Assembly: GCA_018136815.1 (NCBI GenBank)
Contig: CM030936.1
Span: forward strand, 6,260,005-6,324,004
Source of the DNA: Isochrysis galbana
Lineage: Eukaryota; Haptophyta; Isochrysidales; Isochrysidaceae
DNA: 64,000 nt
Direction: 5' to 3'
The position numbers and the translations under genes are program-made. Shown piece after piece: positions 47,815 to 60,303 of this stretch; positions within the stretch are counted from its first letter, which is position 1; each line of letters starts with the position of its first letter. The notes below the pieces were generated by a model, which saw only the letters and a list, made by a program, of their open reading frames with translations, did no database searches and was not told where the DNA came from.

Positions 47815-49935
47815 GAGCAGATTGCGTATCCACAGAGGGTCGAGCGTACGAGACCCGCTCTTCACGCTACAGGAAAACCTCGCAATTGCACGGACGGACG
47901 AGCAAAGGAGGTTTCATCCATACCCCATGCCCGAGCAGCTACATACTACTGCATACTCTTGCGCATACTTATTTGGTCGGACATCATCCTCAGCCATCGT
48001 TAATTTCCACGAAGTGTTCAAAGCATCCACCAGACCTGCTCAGACAAGAACGTCTTGAAGGGGTTTGTGCTGCCGCACGGGCGCCTTCGATGGGCAAACT
48101 GTGCTGTTCGCATCCTGTGGGCATAACCATACATGTTGTCCACGGCTGGTCATTTGCCCACGCAAGGCGGCGAGAGCGGCTTGAGTACAGTTTGATGCGC
48201 CTCACCCCAGATTCATATAACTACTTGCACCAACTTATACTCCCGATCGGGAGGAGAGATCTCCAGGGCTCTCACGGCCAACCAGTCGTACACCGACCGG
48301 AAGGCTGTGCGAGAGGAGGATGAGCCCCCCAGGGAATAGTACGGAAGACTTCCGATGGCAACACGCCTTCCCAACTAACCGGTCCAAAATCCCCTATCTA
48401 CCGATTTCCCACCGATAACCCAAGGAGCGAGGAGGCGGCTTTGAAGCAAAGTGCGAGTAGTGCGAGTTGATACGCCCGATGAAATGTCGCACCGATTTTC
48501 ACAGCGAGTGACGTCGATTGGTGGCGAACGATCTAGTCCTGGCCGAGCGGAAGACGTGTAGTTCTGCTAGGGCCATCCTCACGTCGGTAGCATAGAAAAG
48601 AAGCCGACCACAAGCTACCGTGTTGACGGGGGTGAGGGCAAAGAGACAGGCAGCCTCGCAACTAGGGCCTTGTGCTGTGCGTGCCTCGATCGCGGCTGCG
48701 GCGATTATCGCGCAGGTTCGTTTTCTCAGCGCGCTTGAAGTTTCCCGCTCCGGCTACTTGATTACTCTTATTCTTAAACATAGGGCTGTAGGTAGCATGA
48801 TGTCCTGCTTTTTAGCGAATCGTTCCATCTCAATCACTCTTCTTGCATTCGAAATAAATGCACACTCGCCGCGATGGCTCACCGTCTGCCCGCAAGAAAC
48901 GCCTCGAGAGCGCTGTAAGACCCGTAACAGGTTTGATGTTAGCAATCTGGAGCTACCTGTGTCGAATCAAGCGGATGCTTGATCGTGTCAAGTCTCATTC
49001 GGGGCACAATCTTGAGAGAGAGGGGGGAGGGGAACGCGCTACATGACGACGGCGCACGTGACCACCTCACAAAACTCAATCTACTAACACCACTCAATCA
49101 ACAAAAGAACTGAGAAACAAACATAAACACGCTCGAAACAAAAACAAACAAAGGAGGAGACAAATGAATTGACGAGCGATGTGAAGCCTCGGTGTTTAGT
49201 ATGTCGAACGAGCGGCGAACCATCGAGACAAGCCCTGAAAACAAAATTCGTTCGCACTATCGAGTATCGAATCCGCTTTGAGTATAGAGATACTCTGGAT
49301 TCGACACCCCCCGACTCAATTCGAGCGCCCACGCGAGTCATAGGGTGATCAAGCCCACAACAAGCACGAAAAGACGCGACGAACATGCCCATTGACAGAG
49401 CGCACCGCGTACATGCAGCAACACAGCCTTTGTCACGCACGTCTATGTTTGTCTTCATAACGTGCAGGCAGACGAAAGAAATCTTCATCAGCTATGGCGC
49501 AGCCCTACTTTGTGTCACGCGCGGTCCAGCCGCAGAGCCCTCAAGCTAAGGGGGAGAGGAAGAATATACTAGTGGAGTCCTAGTTGTGGTTTCGTGCAAG
49601 ACTTCTGCGTACGTCACGACACGAGCGATAAGGGGACATCGTGAGTTCCAATCAGATATCGTTGTAGGGATGCATGGATGCATATGTGTATGTGTCTGCA
49701 CCATCACTCCAAGGCGTGCGGGCAAGTGCGCTGAGGGGTGTCGTGATAGTACCGGGCTAGTGGGAGTAGTGGAACTAACGCTCAGTTGTTTTATTATCCA
49801 ATCAGATATCGACCTGCCCCACATCGAGTCAATGGACCACGTGTGTGTGTGTTTCGACATACGTGTGAAAGGTGGCCCAGTTGAGTCATGTAACCTCCAG
49901 GTGACAACGGAAGGTGCTAGCAGGGATGGGGATAA
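47815..49935. other. Intergenic, no supported gene
   Basis: Several short frames, none convincing. 49297-49325 shares a 29-base motif with 14469-14497 in insertion A (26 matches). Confidence 0.4.
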
Positions 49936-50222
49936 TTGAACGCTTTTGGTCTTCGGCAGAGCTGAGCCACTGGCTGTGGGTCAGGTTGTCGGCAAGGGAC
50001 AGGACTTTGCCTGTGCTCCCTGCTTCTAAGGCTGGTGGGGAGGAGAGGGCGGAGGGCGGAGGAGCCATGTCGACGTCGTCGTCGGCTGGGTCAGCGGCAT
50101 GCGAGCGCTTCGGCCCTGGCGGCTTGCTTGGGGGGGGGGCCGTTGGGGCGTCGTGGCTGCGAGGGGCTGGGAGGGGGGGAGCGGTCAGCGCGCGCTCCAT
50201 TGCTGAAACTATAGCAATAGTT
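49936..50222 (-). mobile_element. MERA-type element 5' fragment
   Basis: Stem-loop AACTAT-loop-ATAGTT at 50207-50222, then ATG at 50200 opening MERALTAPPLPAPRSHDAPT and KRSHAADPADDDVDM, aligning with the 55563 copy (KRSQAAPLTDSDVDM). The open frame runs to about 49886. The 3' end is undefined; ATTGAACGCTTTT at 49936 also occurs near 39228. Confidence 0.72.
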
Positions 50223-50674
50223 TTGTGGAGCACAAGTGGAGAAGCCGCAAGGCAGGAGGAGGGGGCGATGAGTGAGGCGGGCGCCAAAGGCGCCCCGCGA
50301 GCAAGCGCCCGCAAAGGTGCAGGCACTCCGCACGTCCCAGACGACTTTTGTGAAGCAGATCGCGCTACTCGGCCACCAATCCTCATTGTTCGGGATCCTC
50401 ACCATCGTCAAAATCCTTGCCACCTCGCTTGCCTAAATCTCCACAACTCCTAAAGCCCGCAGACATACAGACCTACCACAAGTTGCTACTCCTATAGTCT
50501 ACAACTGCTACACTCGCCTACACATGAGCCCTAGCTCAAGAGGAAGTAAAGAACCATCGTGCACGCAACGTGCAACGACTAAGGAAACGTGGCATGTTCT
50601 TGGGCGGTCTCAGACCCGACTTTTCGAGCGACATGCTGAAACATCGCGCAAATGGTGATGTGAATGGCCAAACG

Positions 50675-50776
50675 TCTTCAACAGCTGTGGATACGCGAAT
50701 ATCGAATCAGTAGCACAGACCTAAAGTCTTCAACGGCGGTGGATACGCGAAGATCGAATCAGGAGCACAGACCTAA
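50675..50776. repeat. Two-unit tandem repeat of about 56 bp
   Basis: GTCTTCAAC(A/G)GC(T/G)GTGGATACGCGAA followed by ATCGAATCAG and AGCACAGACCTAAA occurs twice with few differences. Confidence 0.85.
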
Positions 50777-51273
50777 ATGTTAATGGAGACATCCGCGCGG
50801 ACGTACGAAGGGCATATGTTGCAGTCGATCATGAGCCACGCCAAATCTTTGCAATGCTGCTCCATGCGATGGGGGGCATGCGCTTTTGCGGACACAGCCT
50901 CCCTGATCTCGTTCGCGGTCGTGATGCCGCAAGGATGGGAGGCGGAAAATCTTCCTACCGTAAAGGGGGACTACTTACAACATCGACCGAGGTCGGGTGG
51001 CCACTGCATCGCCAAGGTGCCCACCCTCACGAAGAGGTTGCCAACGCAGGGCCATGGGGCCGACGTTGTGGGGGATTGTGCAGCACACGCCCGCCGCGCG
51101 TGGCGCGGTGACTCCATTGGGGAGCAGACATGTAAGGCGGCTGATGCGCGTGATGTCTGCCCACTTGAGTCGCTGGCGGCCCTTATCTCGCCTCGCCTCG
51201 CGCCCTCGCCGCGTGCAACTCGCCGGGCACTCTGCCACGCTCCCACCTCGCGCCTCTTGCCCGCCCTTTCCAT

Positions 51274-53515
51274 TCACATCGACGACCTACGGTTGCTCTC
51301 TATTTGCCAGGCAACACAAATTAGGGGAGGTGGCGAGATACTGCCCGACTCGTTGCTTGCGCCTTCTACCGCAGGCTCCGAGGATGTGCGCGGATCACCG
51401 AACGAGTCCTGCTCGTCGGCAGTGTGCGGCCGCATCAACGCGTAGACGTGGCAGGGAAGGGTTAGCTTCGTAGGGATCTGCTGGCAGAAGCTCCTGCTCA
51501 TCCGCATGTCGCCCTCGTTCTGGTCGGAGGCACGGGTGGAGCATCCTGCAGGGGGAACAAGGGGCAATTGAGTGGATGGGAATTGTGTCGCACCGGCGCG
51601 GGCACGAGGACACGCCGCGGTTGGCACGCGTCGCTCTACGGTGGAGGGAGGCGAGCGCACCAGCGCCCCGTGACGACCTGCGTTCTGAGACGATGGTAGG
51701 GAGGGAGGAAGCCTTGCTCACAGCAGAGCAGCTTGAGGGTGTCCGGCCAAACATCCCACGGCCCACGTCGCCGCCGCTCGTGCTGCCTTCGGCCGAAAAT
51801 GGCGCGCCGCAGCCCGTCGCGAACAAGGGTTCCGAGTGTGCGCTCGGCGATCTCGCACCCATGTCTGCGAAGGCGACGTGCGAGGCGAGGGCGCCTACGC
51901 TCTTGCTGAGCGGCCCGTTCGCCACGCCAACGACGCGGCGGCCGGCAGCCATCGAGGCGGCGCCGGCTATCGAGGTGGCGGAGCTCGACGTCGTGCGCAA
52001 GTACGCGAGTCCCCGCCCTCCGGCGGCCGCCGCTGCGGAGCCGGGCCGCATGCTGGCCGACGGCAGCGGCGCAAGGGGCACCATGCCTGAGAAGCCTGTC
52101 CGTGCAGGCGAATGTGGCGAGCGCTGGCTCAATGTCGAGGCCAAGTTCGAGGTGGACCTGTAGAGCGAAGGCGTGGAGCAAGTGGTGGAGCACGAGGAGC
52201 GCCACGACCAGCCGGCCCAACCGCACGACGGCGATGAGGGGACGCCGCGCCGGTACGAGCCGGTGCGCGAGGAAGAGCCCGTGCATGCTGAGTCGCGCAG
52301 CGACTCGAGCATGCCCACCACCTCCTTGTGGTTGCCACGGCGTGCGAGGAAGATGGCAGAGCCGCGCTTGAGCTCCGCCACCGCCTCGGGCGTCAGCTTG
52401 GGCTGCGTCGCAAGCTCGGCCAGAATGAGTTCGACCATTGCCGGGTCACCCCCTTCACACGCCAAGTGGAAGGGTGTCATCCGGTAATTGTCATACAGCA
52501 GCAGCTCTGCGCAGCCGTACCCAGGCCAATGCTCGACCATCAGCGCACGTGCCGCTTCCACGTGGCCATGTAAGACTGCCACGTGCAGCGCAGACTGACC
52601 GTCCTCGTCAACGATGGCCGCGATGGCTGATCCTGCGGTCTGAAGGAAGAGCTGGATCAGCTCCACGTCACCCTGCTCGGCAGCAGCGTGCAGTAGCGAG
52701 CCCGACATGTCGGCACCGCCCGCAGTCCATGGTGTGACGCGGAGCGCATCAGAACCCGCAGCAAGCAGCTCAGCCGCCGCACTCGTGCGCTCCTTGCCCG
52801 GCGTGGCGCATAGCGCCGCGGCCCACGCCTCTCCGACCTGAGGCGTGAGGGGGGAATGGTAGGATGCAGAGCGTTTCTCGTCGGCTAAGCGGATTACATC
52901 GAGAGGCCCTATGCAATACGCCTTGATTACATCGATCCGGTGGGTGGGGCGAGAGCAAGCCCTGTGCATGTTCGGCCGGCGGGGCGCGAGCACGAACCGT
53001 CTACTGACCACCGCCATGCGAGAGCCGCAGCACACTCGCTCTATCTATCACCTTCAATCTCGCTCTCGCTCTCCCTTGCCCGCTCCTTGCTGCGCTGCCA
53101 CGAATGCTCCCACCCCTTCCCCCTCGCCTCGTCTACCTCTCTTCTCCTCCCCCTCCGCTTTCAACCCGCGATCTCAACCAACATGCTTCTCTCCTCTCCT
53201 CCACCCCCCTTGCACTCCCACCGTTCAGTCCCGTCCCTCCCGCGCCCTCCCGTCCCCCCCCCCCCCCTGTCTCTCCCCATCGTCTCCCTCGCCCCTCGTC
53301 CTCCTCACCTGCTGCTCGAGGTCCTCAGGCGAGAGTGTCTCAAGTTGGGCAGCCGAGATCTCCACCAGCGAGCGCGGTGCGCGCCAGGGGGGCGGCTGAT
53401 TGGCGACAAGCGGACTCGAAGCGCCCGAGTCTGTCTCTGGCGACTCGGCCTCGCGTATCCGCTTTGAGGGAGAGGAGGCGGAGGAGAGCTGCGGCCGAGA
53501 GCAGCTGGCGCCCAT
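51274..53515 (-). CDS. Ankyrin-repeat protein with N-myristoylation motif
   Basis: Exon 1 is 53515-53309: MGASCSRPQLSSASSPSKRI, a Gly2/Ser6-type myristoylation start with a nearby Cys, ending LSPEDLEQQ. Exon 2 opens at 52837 after a CTCAG acceptor (VGEAWAAALCATPGKERTSA). It carries about three ankyrin repeats: GSLLHAAAEQGDVELIQLFL, GQSALHVAVLHGHVEAARAL and MTPFHLACEGGDPAMVELIL. A Ser/Ala-rich tail follows to about 51600. The 3' end is unsettled: a terminal exon from about 51550 to 51274 (QNEGDMRMSRSFCQQ, SNRRSSM stop) is likely but its join is not resolved. An alternative frame at 52286-52140 reads as a membrane segment, so exon 2 may end earlier. Membrane-anchored adaptor is an inference. 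Confidence 0.7.
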
Positions 53516-53644
53516 TGGATAAAGGGGGGGGGGGGGCAGGGGGAGAGGGAGGGGGAAGGGGGAGGGGAAGAGGGGGGGGGGGGGGGGGGGGGGGGGAGGG
53601 GGAAGGGGGGAGGGTGGGGGGGGGGGGGGGAGGGAGGAGGGACT

Positions 53645-53675
<31 letters not shown>

Positions 53676-53946
53676 CCACTCTCCTTCCCCGTAAAGAAGA
53701 GGAAGGCGGACTGAGGAGAGAAAGAGAGGAGAGGTGAGAAGGAGAAGGCAGCAGAGAGAGAGAGAGAGGAGCAGCGAGAAGAGAGAGGGGAGAGCAGGCG
53801 GCGGGAGGGGGGCTGCGAGGGAGGCACCCTATGAATAGGTATGTTATATGCCTCTATTGGTGAGTGTGGGCGCGGCTAGGAGTACTGAAAAATCATCTCT
53901 AGAAAAGAGAGGCGATGAAGCAGGCGGGAGAGAGAGAGGGGGGGGG

Positions 53947-53986
<40 letters not shown>

Positions 53987-53987
53987 G

Positions 53988-54080
<93 letters not shown>

Positions 54081-54510
54081 GAGAGAGACGGAGAGAGAGC
54101 GTGGACGGGCGTGGGTGCGTGGAGGGAGGAGAGGGGAAATGGAAGAGAGAGAGAGGAGAGTGGAAGCAGACGACGTCGAAACAAAGGCAGAGCCCAAGAA
54201 AAATAAGGAAAGTGAAGTAAAGTTATGTTTTGAAGGGCAGGCGAAGTGGGTGGGTCGGTGGTGGGATCGCGAGGGGTTGGGGAGAGAGAGGCAGAGGAGA
54301 GGCGGAGTACTTTACTTTAGATTGGGAACCCCCCCACGATGAGAAGACGAGGTTGGGTGGGGGGAGCGGAGAGAGAGAGAGGAGAGCGAGAGGGCGGGAA
54401 GCTCCCCCCCGCCCCGCCCGCGCCTTCTCCCCCGCGCGCCTTCCCGCCCAACGGGCGCGGGAGGAAGGGAAAGACTTGGGGGGGGGGGGGGCCTTTCCCC
54501 TCTCCTTCCG
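53516..54510. other. Low-complexity G- and GA-rich region
   Basis: G runs at 53525-53540 and 53570-53600 and (GA)n tracts at 53655-53675 and 53940-54090 lie upstream of the minus-strand ankyrin gene, giving it a C/CT-rich leader. No gene seen. Confidence 0.6.
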
Positions 54511-54700
54511 CAGTGCTTAGAAAAGGCCCGCGCCCACCCACCCCCATCCTTCAAGTAAACAGAGCTCTAAACCCGTGGGTTCCTTCCTGTTCATGGGGCT
54601 ACAAACCCTCCTTTCGCAGTGCTTAGAAAAGGCCCGCGCGCCCCCGCCACCCTCCCATCCTTCAAGGGAACAGGGCTCTACACTAACGTGAACTCCTTCG
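54511..54700. repeat. Two-unit tandem repeat of about 105 bp
   Basis: CGCAGTGCTTAGAAAAGGCC through ATCCTTCAAG and AACAG.GCTCTA is present near 54509-54567 and 54616-54681 with C-rich variable middles. Confidence 0.75.
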
Positions 54701-54944
54701 TTCTTCATGAAGCGAGTCGCGCGGGGGGGCTTCCAGAGGGGGCGGCGGCGGGCCGTCCGTCCGGTAGGAAAGGGGGGGCGCGGGGGGCGCGGGGGGGGGG
54801 GGGGGGGGGGCGCGGGGGGGTCCCCGCAGAGAGGATGGGCTGCCGCGGAGAGAGGCGAGGAAGAGAGCCAAACCCATCCCCCTTCCCCCCTTGTTCCCCC
54901 CTTTCACTTGGCAATCCATTGATTGCCCTCAATTGAGGGTTGGC

Positions 54945-56700
54945 TCCGGCCAGAATTTCGAGAAATTTTTTTTGAAATTTGGGTCCAACATCGAAATAAA
55001 AATTTTGACCGAAATTTGGGTGCGTAAGCCTCGAAATTTTGTCGCACGGGCGCACGGGCGCATGGCACCTACCCCTACCGCGCAGCGGCTGGCCGGCCGT
55101 TCATCGCGGAAGAGGCCCCGGCGCGACTCCTTGCTCCTTGCAAGGGCATGGCGTACGATTTCTGGTTGGTGTTCTTTGAGAGGTTGGAGGCCGAAAAGGC
55201 CCCCAGGATTGATTGTTGTGTGAAGTGCCCGCCCACGAGGGGTGCACTGGTGGTAGGAGTTGCCTCCATGGGGGTGGCAGCAGTGCCGCCACCCACCATG
55301 GGGAGTCCTTGTTGGGGTGGCAAGGCGGCAGTGGCAGGCGGCAGGGCCAGAGGCTTGCCCTGTTGTGCTGCAGGGAACAGGGCTCTGCCTGTTCCCTGCT
55401 TCTGGTGGTGTTGGGGAGGTGAGGGCGGGAGGATCATGTCGACGTCGCTGTCCGTGAGGGGGGCAGCCTGCGAGCGCTTCGGCTCCGGCGGCTTGGGGCG
55501 GCCCCGGTGGGGCGTCGTGACAGCGGGGGGCTGGGAGGTGGGAGCGGTCGGCGCGCGCTCCATCGCTGAAACTATAACGATAGTTTTTGAGATTCCCTTA
55601 CATGAAGGGCATCAGTAAAAATATACCGGAGGGGGGGCCCTAATACTTTTCCGCACGTAGTCTTCGGCGGCCTGAAATTGGCCATTTTTCGAAAATTTCG
55701 CCGGAGGACCCCCAATTTTTTGTGTTGATCTCTCATACCAGAACCTATTGGGAGCTTATTTAGGCTTCCGTTTGCCCGTTACCGATTTTGCTCTCCGAAC
55801 CCCCCTAGTAGGGCCAGGCCAGAATTTCGTTTGAAACCCGCCCAAATTTCTTCGGATATTTCGCTCAGATTTCGCGTTCACTGCCCCAAATTTCGCAAAT
55901 ATTTTGCGAGGCGCGAGCGCTCCCGCGCTCGCGCGCTAGCCTGACCTAGCTACCTATACATAGCCACATAGCATATTGCATATAGCCCCGCCGCCGCTGC
56001 TATCTGTATTTGGCTACATGAATGGGCTTTTCACTTTTCACCTAGATAGAGCGAGGATTGACACTCATTGACTCTCCTCGTTTGCGCAACGTTAATTATT
56101 AAAGTACTTGCACAATGACACACATCACACACGTACTCTACTAACGTATTACTCACTCCTTACTCAAGGTCACCGGTGTGATTATACCGCAACATCAACC
56201 CACATTGAATCTGATCGGCCAAGGCACTCATTTGTCCATCTCCAAACATGATGGTCTGCGGTCTGCGGTCTGCGGATCGCGCTCGCGCTCTCTCGCTCTC
56301 TTCTCTCCGCCGCCCCCGCGGCTCCCCCCCCCCTCTCCCGCCTTTACTACCCCTCCTCTCCCGCCCTTTCTTACCCCCCCTCTCCCGCCCTTTACTCTCT
56401 TACTACCCTACTACCCTACCCTCTCCCCTCTCTCTCCCGCCTCCCGCCCTTACTACTTACTACCCCCCCCCGCCCCCCGCCCTTCTCCCTAGGTATAGGA
56501 GCCCCCCTTCCCCTAAGTTAGGATATGGATATGGGGGATGGGGTGATGGGAGTGATGGGGAGGGGGGGGGGGGCTCCAGGAACCCCCAAATTTTGCGAGG
56601 GCGCTGCAGGAGCCCCCCAAATTTTGCGAAATTTCGCCCCGAAATCTGTGAGTAAACCCACCCCCAAATTTTGAAAAAAATTTCCGAAATCCTGACCTGG
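54945..56700. repeat. Three clusters of CGAAATTT-type words
   Basis: 54950-55050, 55665-55905 and 56580-56690 are dense in AAATTTCG, GCGAAATTT and GAAATTT words on both strands, separated by ordinary sequence. Related clusters lie inside family copies at 44465-44580 and 61465-61615. Confidence 0.7.
55075..55585 (-). mobile_element. MERA-type element 5' region
   Basis: Stem-loop AACTAT-AACG-ATAGTT at 55570-55585, then ATG at 55563 and a 162-codon ORF: MERAPTAPTSQPPAVTTPHR, KRSQAAPLTDSDVDM, TSAPLVGGHFTQQSILGAFS. It aligns with the 28725 and 50200 copies. The right flank after the stem-loop is TTTGAGATTCCC; no matching duplicate was found, so the left end is undefined. Confidence 0.75.
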
Positions 56701-57473
56701 GCCTACCCCCTAGTGAGTGACCGGGCTACCTTCGGCCAAATACGGTGAATACCTATCTCCCAACTAGGGTCCTCAGTGTAGCGAATGCTAAAGTAAAAGT
56801 GAAACGCTACTCTAAGAGTGCTCTACAAACTATGGGGGCATTTGATGGCTCCTTCTCCTTCCGAGCCCGTCCCATATTCGACGGCACGCGACCTTCCCGC
56901 CGCTCGCGGCTTTCTTTGCCTCTCTCTCCGTCGTCGATTTTGTTTTTCCTGTCGACGACAACGGCGTCTGTCTGGCACCTCGTCTCCTTCTCCCCCTCCC
57001 TCCCCAGAATAAAATAGTAAAATACGGAAATAGTAACGTCGTGGTCGTGTTCCTATAAGAATAGTCTTGGAAGATCCCTCTCCGTCCCCTTCGCGATATT
57101 TTAGAGAAGAGAGAGATCGATGAGAGTGCGGGAGAGCCGCCGAGAGAAGAGTGAGAGAGGCAACCGACGACTCTGCTCCCTTCATTTAATTCTCTATTCC
57201 TTCTCGTTTCTTGTCTGAGATGAACCTACTCCGCGGGTTGATCTCCTTCTCTCCGCACCCTCCACCTCATCATCCTCGTGGTAGTCCGCCGATCTCACGA
57301 GCACAATTATTTGGTATTTCGTCTGTTATTAGTCTTCTCCTCGTGGTTCTGCGGTCTTGGGGCGGCGGGCCGGGGGGGGGGGGGGGGGAGAGAGAGAGAG
57401 AGAGAGACAGAGAGATGAGAGATATGAGAGGGAGAGAGAGATAAGACAGAGAGAGAGAGATGAGAGAGACAGA

Positions 57474-57507
<34 letters not shown>

Positions 57508-57797
57508 GAGAGGGAGGGAGAGACCCGAGCGAGCGAGAGAGAGAGCATTTTAGGAGGAGGACACTTCGAGAGCAGAGAGAGAAGAGAGGGGGGGCCGAAG
57601 ACCTTCTCGCACTGTAATTGGACCACCAGCATTAGCGTAGAAATCCACTGGTCGCCTGAGGAGAGTGTGACGGCGACTACCTCCAAATCCGCAGAAGAGA
57701 CAGTACGTCACAATGAACGAACTGAGCTAAAGATATAAGAAAACGTACGGTCCGCTCGAGCTGTGCGATCGCAGGAGAGCGAGCGAGAGAGAGAGAG
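56701..57797. promoter_or_regulatory. Upstream region of FTR gene, GA-rich
   Basis: A G17 run at 57370-57387 and long (GA)n tracts at 57388-57545 precede the start; the last 20 bases before the ATG are GAGA repeats. The leader is purine-rich on the coding strand. No gene recognised at 56701-57200. Confidence 0.45.
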
Positions 57798-59067
57798 ATG
57801 CGCGGCGCTGTGCTCTGCTTGCTCGCGCTGGGTGCGTGCCGCTGCAGCGCGCTACGCGTGGGCGTGTCGCGCTCGGCGGCGCGCGGGCGTGTGAGCGTGC
57901 GCATGCTCGAGCAGCCTGATGAGCAGGAGAAGATCGCCAAGGCCCTCAAGGCCATGACTGGATTCGCAAACTCTTACTGTGAGTCGAGAGATGGAGAGGG
58001 AGGGAGAGGGGGGGGGGGGGGGGAGAGAGAGAGAGAGAGGAAGGGAGGGAGGGGGGAGGAAGGGAGAGGGACAGGGGGGTGGGGGTGGAGGGCGACAGAG
58101 GGAGAGCGAGGGTAAGGGGGGCGAGGGAGAGGAAGAGAGGGAGGGGGAGGGAGAGGCGGGGAGGAGGGGCAGGGGGCGGGGGAGGGAGGGAGAGGGGGAG
58201 GCAGAGAGGGAGAGGGAGAAGGAGAGCAAGGGAGGGAGATAAGGGGGTGTAGGTAGGGATCGAGAGGGGGGAGAGAGAGGGAGAGGAAAGAGAAGAGAGA
58301 GAAGTAAGGGAAGCGAGGGAAGGGAGGGAAGGGAGGGAGGGAGGCTGGATGGAGGGGCTCTGGAGGACTGGGGGTCCCTACATTGCCCCACAACACATTA
58401 CTACACTTATCCTCATCCCACCTGGGCCTGTTGAGTGCTCCCTCTCGCTCACCTTGCGAGTGGCGGGAAAGAGCTCTTCTTAGCTCTCACACGATCCCGC
58501 ACAGGTAAGAACACGGGCACAACCTACTGCTCCGATCCATCAATCCCCTCCGTTGTGCTAAAGGGCCTCGCAGAGCACAAGGTGAGGCCTATTCCATGTC
58601 GCACATAGCAGCCACTGCTCGTCTCCCACTCCTCCCTCCACCCCTCAGAGAAGCGCCTCGTGCGTTCACGTCAATTGCTTCCCACACACAACACAGGTGA
58701 CGCTTGGCGCCCCACTATGCCCCTGTCGGCACTATGAGGACAAGGAGGTGCGCCATACATGGCCGTTCGTCGCTGCTGCCAGCGGCATGCACCCGCTGCC
58801 TCTCAGCGAACGCTGAGCTGTTTGACTCTCTGTGCTGTGCCTTGCTGCTGACGACGCTTATGCTCACGCATCCACTCACCCTCCGCTTTCTCGCAGGCGG
58901 AGGCTAAGGATGGCTATTGGAACTGCCCTTGTGTGCCCATGCGCGAGCGCCATGAGTGCCACTGCATGCTCTTCCTCACTGCGGACAACGAGTTCGCCGG
59001 CGACAACCAAAACTTGACCGTCGAAGAGGTCGAGAGCTACACAACAGAGATGGGTTCCATCATGTGA
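57798..59067 (+). CDS. FTRC: Ferredoxin-thioredoxin reductase catalytic chain, plastid-targeted, four exons
   Basis: Plastid 4Fe-4S disulfide reductase passing electrons from ferredoxin to thioredoxins. Exons 57798-57978, 58505-58581, 58697-58747 and 58897-59067 join in phase with GT-AG introns; 159 residues. All expected cysteine motifs are present: YCKNTGTTYCSD, LCPCRHYEDKE, WNCPCVPMRERHECHCMLFL, with the conserved FAGDNQ end. The N-terminus MRGAVLCLLALGACRCSA resembles a signal peptide; LRVGVSRSAARGRVSVRM follows as an Arg/Ser-rich transit peptide with no acidic residues. This bipartite form suits import into a complex plastid. Intron 1 is 526 bases of G/GA-rich sequence. The gene is nuclear by its introns and presequence. 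Confidence 0.95.
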
Positions 59068-59965
59068 ACTGGTTCTAGCCACAGAGTAAGGGAGCCGGCT
59101 CTTGCTCTGGGGATGAACCTGGTACATGAGGCAGCGTGTGGCTGCTTTGCTGATAAGCATCGCCACAGCCCAACGGTGCTCATGCCATGCGCCCGAGCAG
59201 AGACAGAAGAGGAAAGCATGCCTAGATGCAGACAATCAGCAATACACGCCTTAGTTGAGCGTCCCGTCGACCGACCGGTACCTGTTGCGGACCTTGTGTG
59301 ATTGCGGAGGCAGGCTCTCCGGAGGACCTCGGGTGGTGTGCCGCACGAACAGCCCCGTAAGTGGGCGTCGTCCGGGGAGGGCTTCGCGCGCCTCGCCAGG
59401 TCGCGGAACTTGCCTATCGAGGGCTCTATAGGCGCGAGCAAGTGCCGCCCTTTGATGGTGCGCGCTCAAATCTCCGTGTGGGGTTTGAGATCAATCACTA
59501 CTGGCCGAGATAGAGCGATGGGTTGATGATATGGCAACTGCGGGCTAGGCCGTTGAGTGACTGGGGCAGTTGTCATAGCCGGGGCGCGACCTACGCGGTT
59601 GCGGATGCACGTGCCGGCTGTCCTGCGCACTCTCGCATGGGCAGCGCGAGGAAGTCCATGTCAAGGCCAAAGCATGCTTTGTTGCCTTCTGTTCACGAGT
59701 AGACGAACCCTTCAGGTGGGATAGCACGAGGAATGCTGTTGAAAATGAGATATATTTGGCTGCTGTGGCGTGTTGAGCACATGAGCCTATGCTGAGAAGG
59801 TGCAACTTGAGGTTATTTTTTCGTGCTCCCCCCGCTTATTTTGGTAGCAGTATACAAGTAGTATTGCCGGTCGGAGGGCGTAGCGGCCACCTGCCATTTT
59901 TGCCCCCATAGGGGTTAAATGTTGTGCAACCTTGGAGTGAACAGCACCTAACTAAACCTGGCTCA
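59068..59965. other. Intergenic, nothing recognised
   Basis: No coding or repeat signal recognised between the FTR stop and insertion B. Confidence 0.5.
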
Positions 59966-59979
59966 AGCAAAACACAATA
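59966..59979. repeat. Target-site duplication of insertion B, left
   Basis: 14 bases identical to 63945-63958. Confidence 0.82.
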
Positions 59980-60303
59980 AAAAAAAACTTCTTAATATTC
60001 TCGCCGCGCGCGCGACTCTGCACTCTAACAATTGCAGCCTCGCCCGCCACTCTCATCCCCCCTCCACCTGCCTTGCGGCCCGTCCCTCGTGCGCTACCTT
60101 AGGGGCTGGGTGTACGGGGTTTCCTGCAGCAGACGGTGCGCACCGGTCCCCGATAGGTTTTTTCCCCTCCTTCCTCCTGTACCATCGGGCTACCGCTTTC
60201 TATACTGCTTCTTTCAGAACCTAGGAGATGGGCGGCGTGCCTCCGTGTTCCCGGGGGTTGAGGCTGGGCGGGTGGGTGAAGCATCGCGACGGCTCACGCG
60301 CGG

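Noticed and set aside
50777-51445. Plus-strand 222-codon ORF
   Set aside because: Partly antisense to the end of the ankyrin gene, Cys/Arg-rich composition and no recognisable motif.
53848-54342. Long Arg/Glu open frames in GA tracts
   Set aside because: Low-complexity translation of (GA)n microsatellites.
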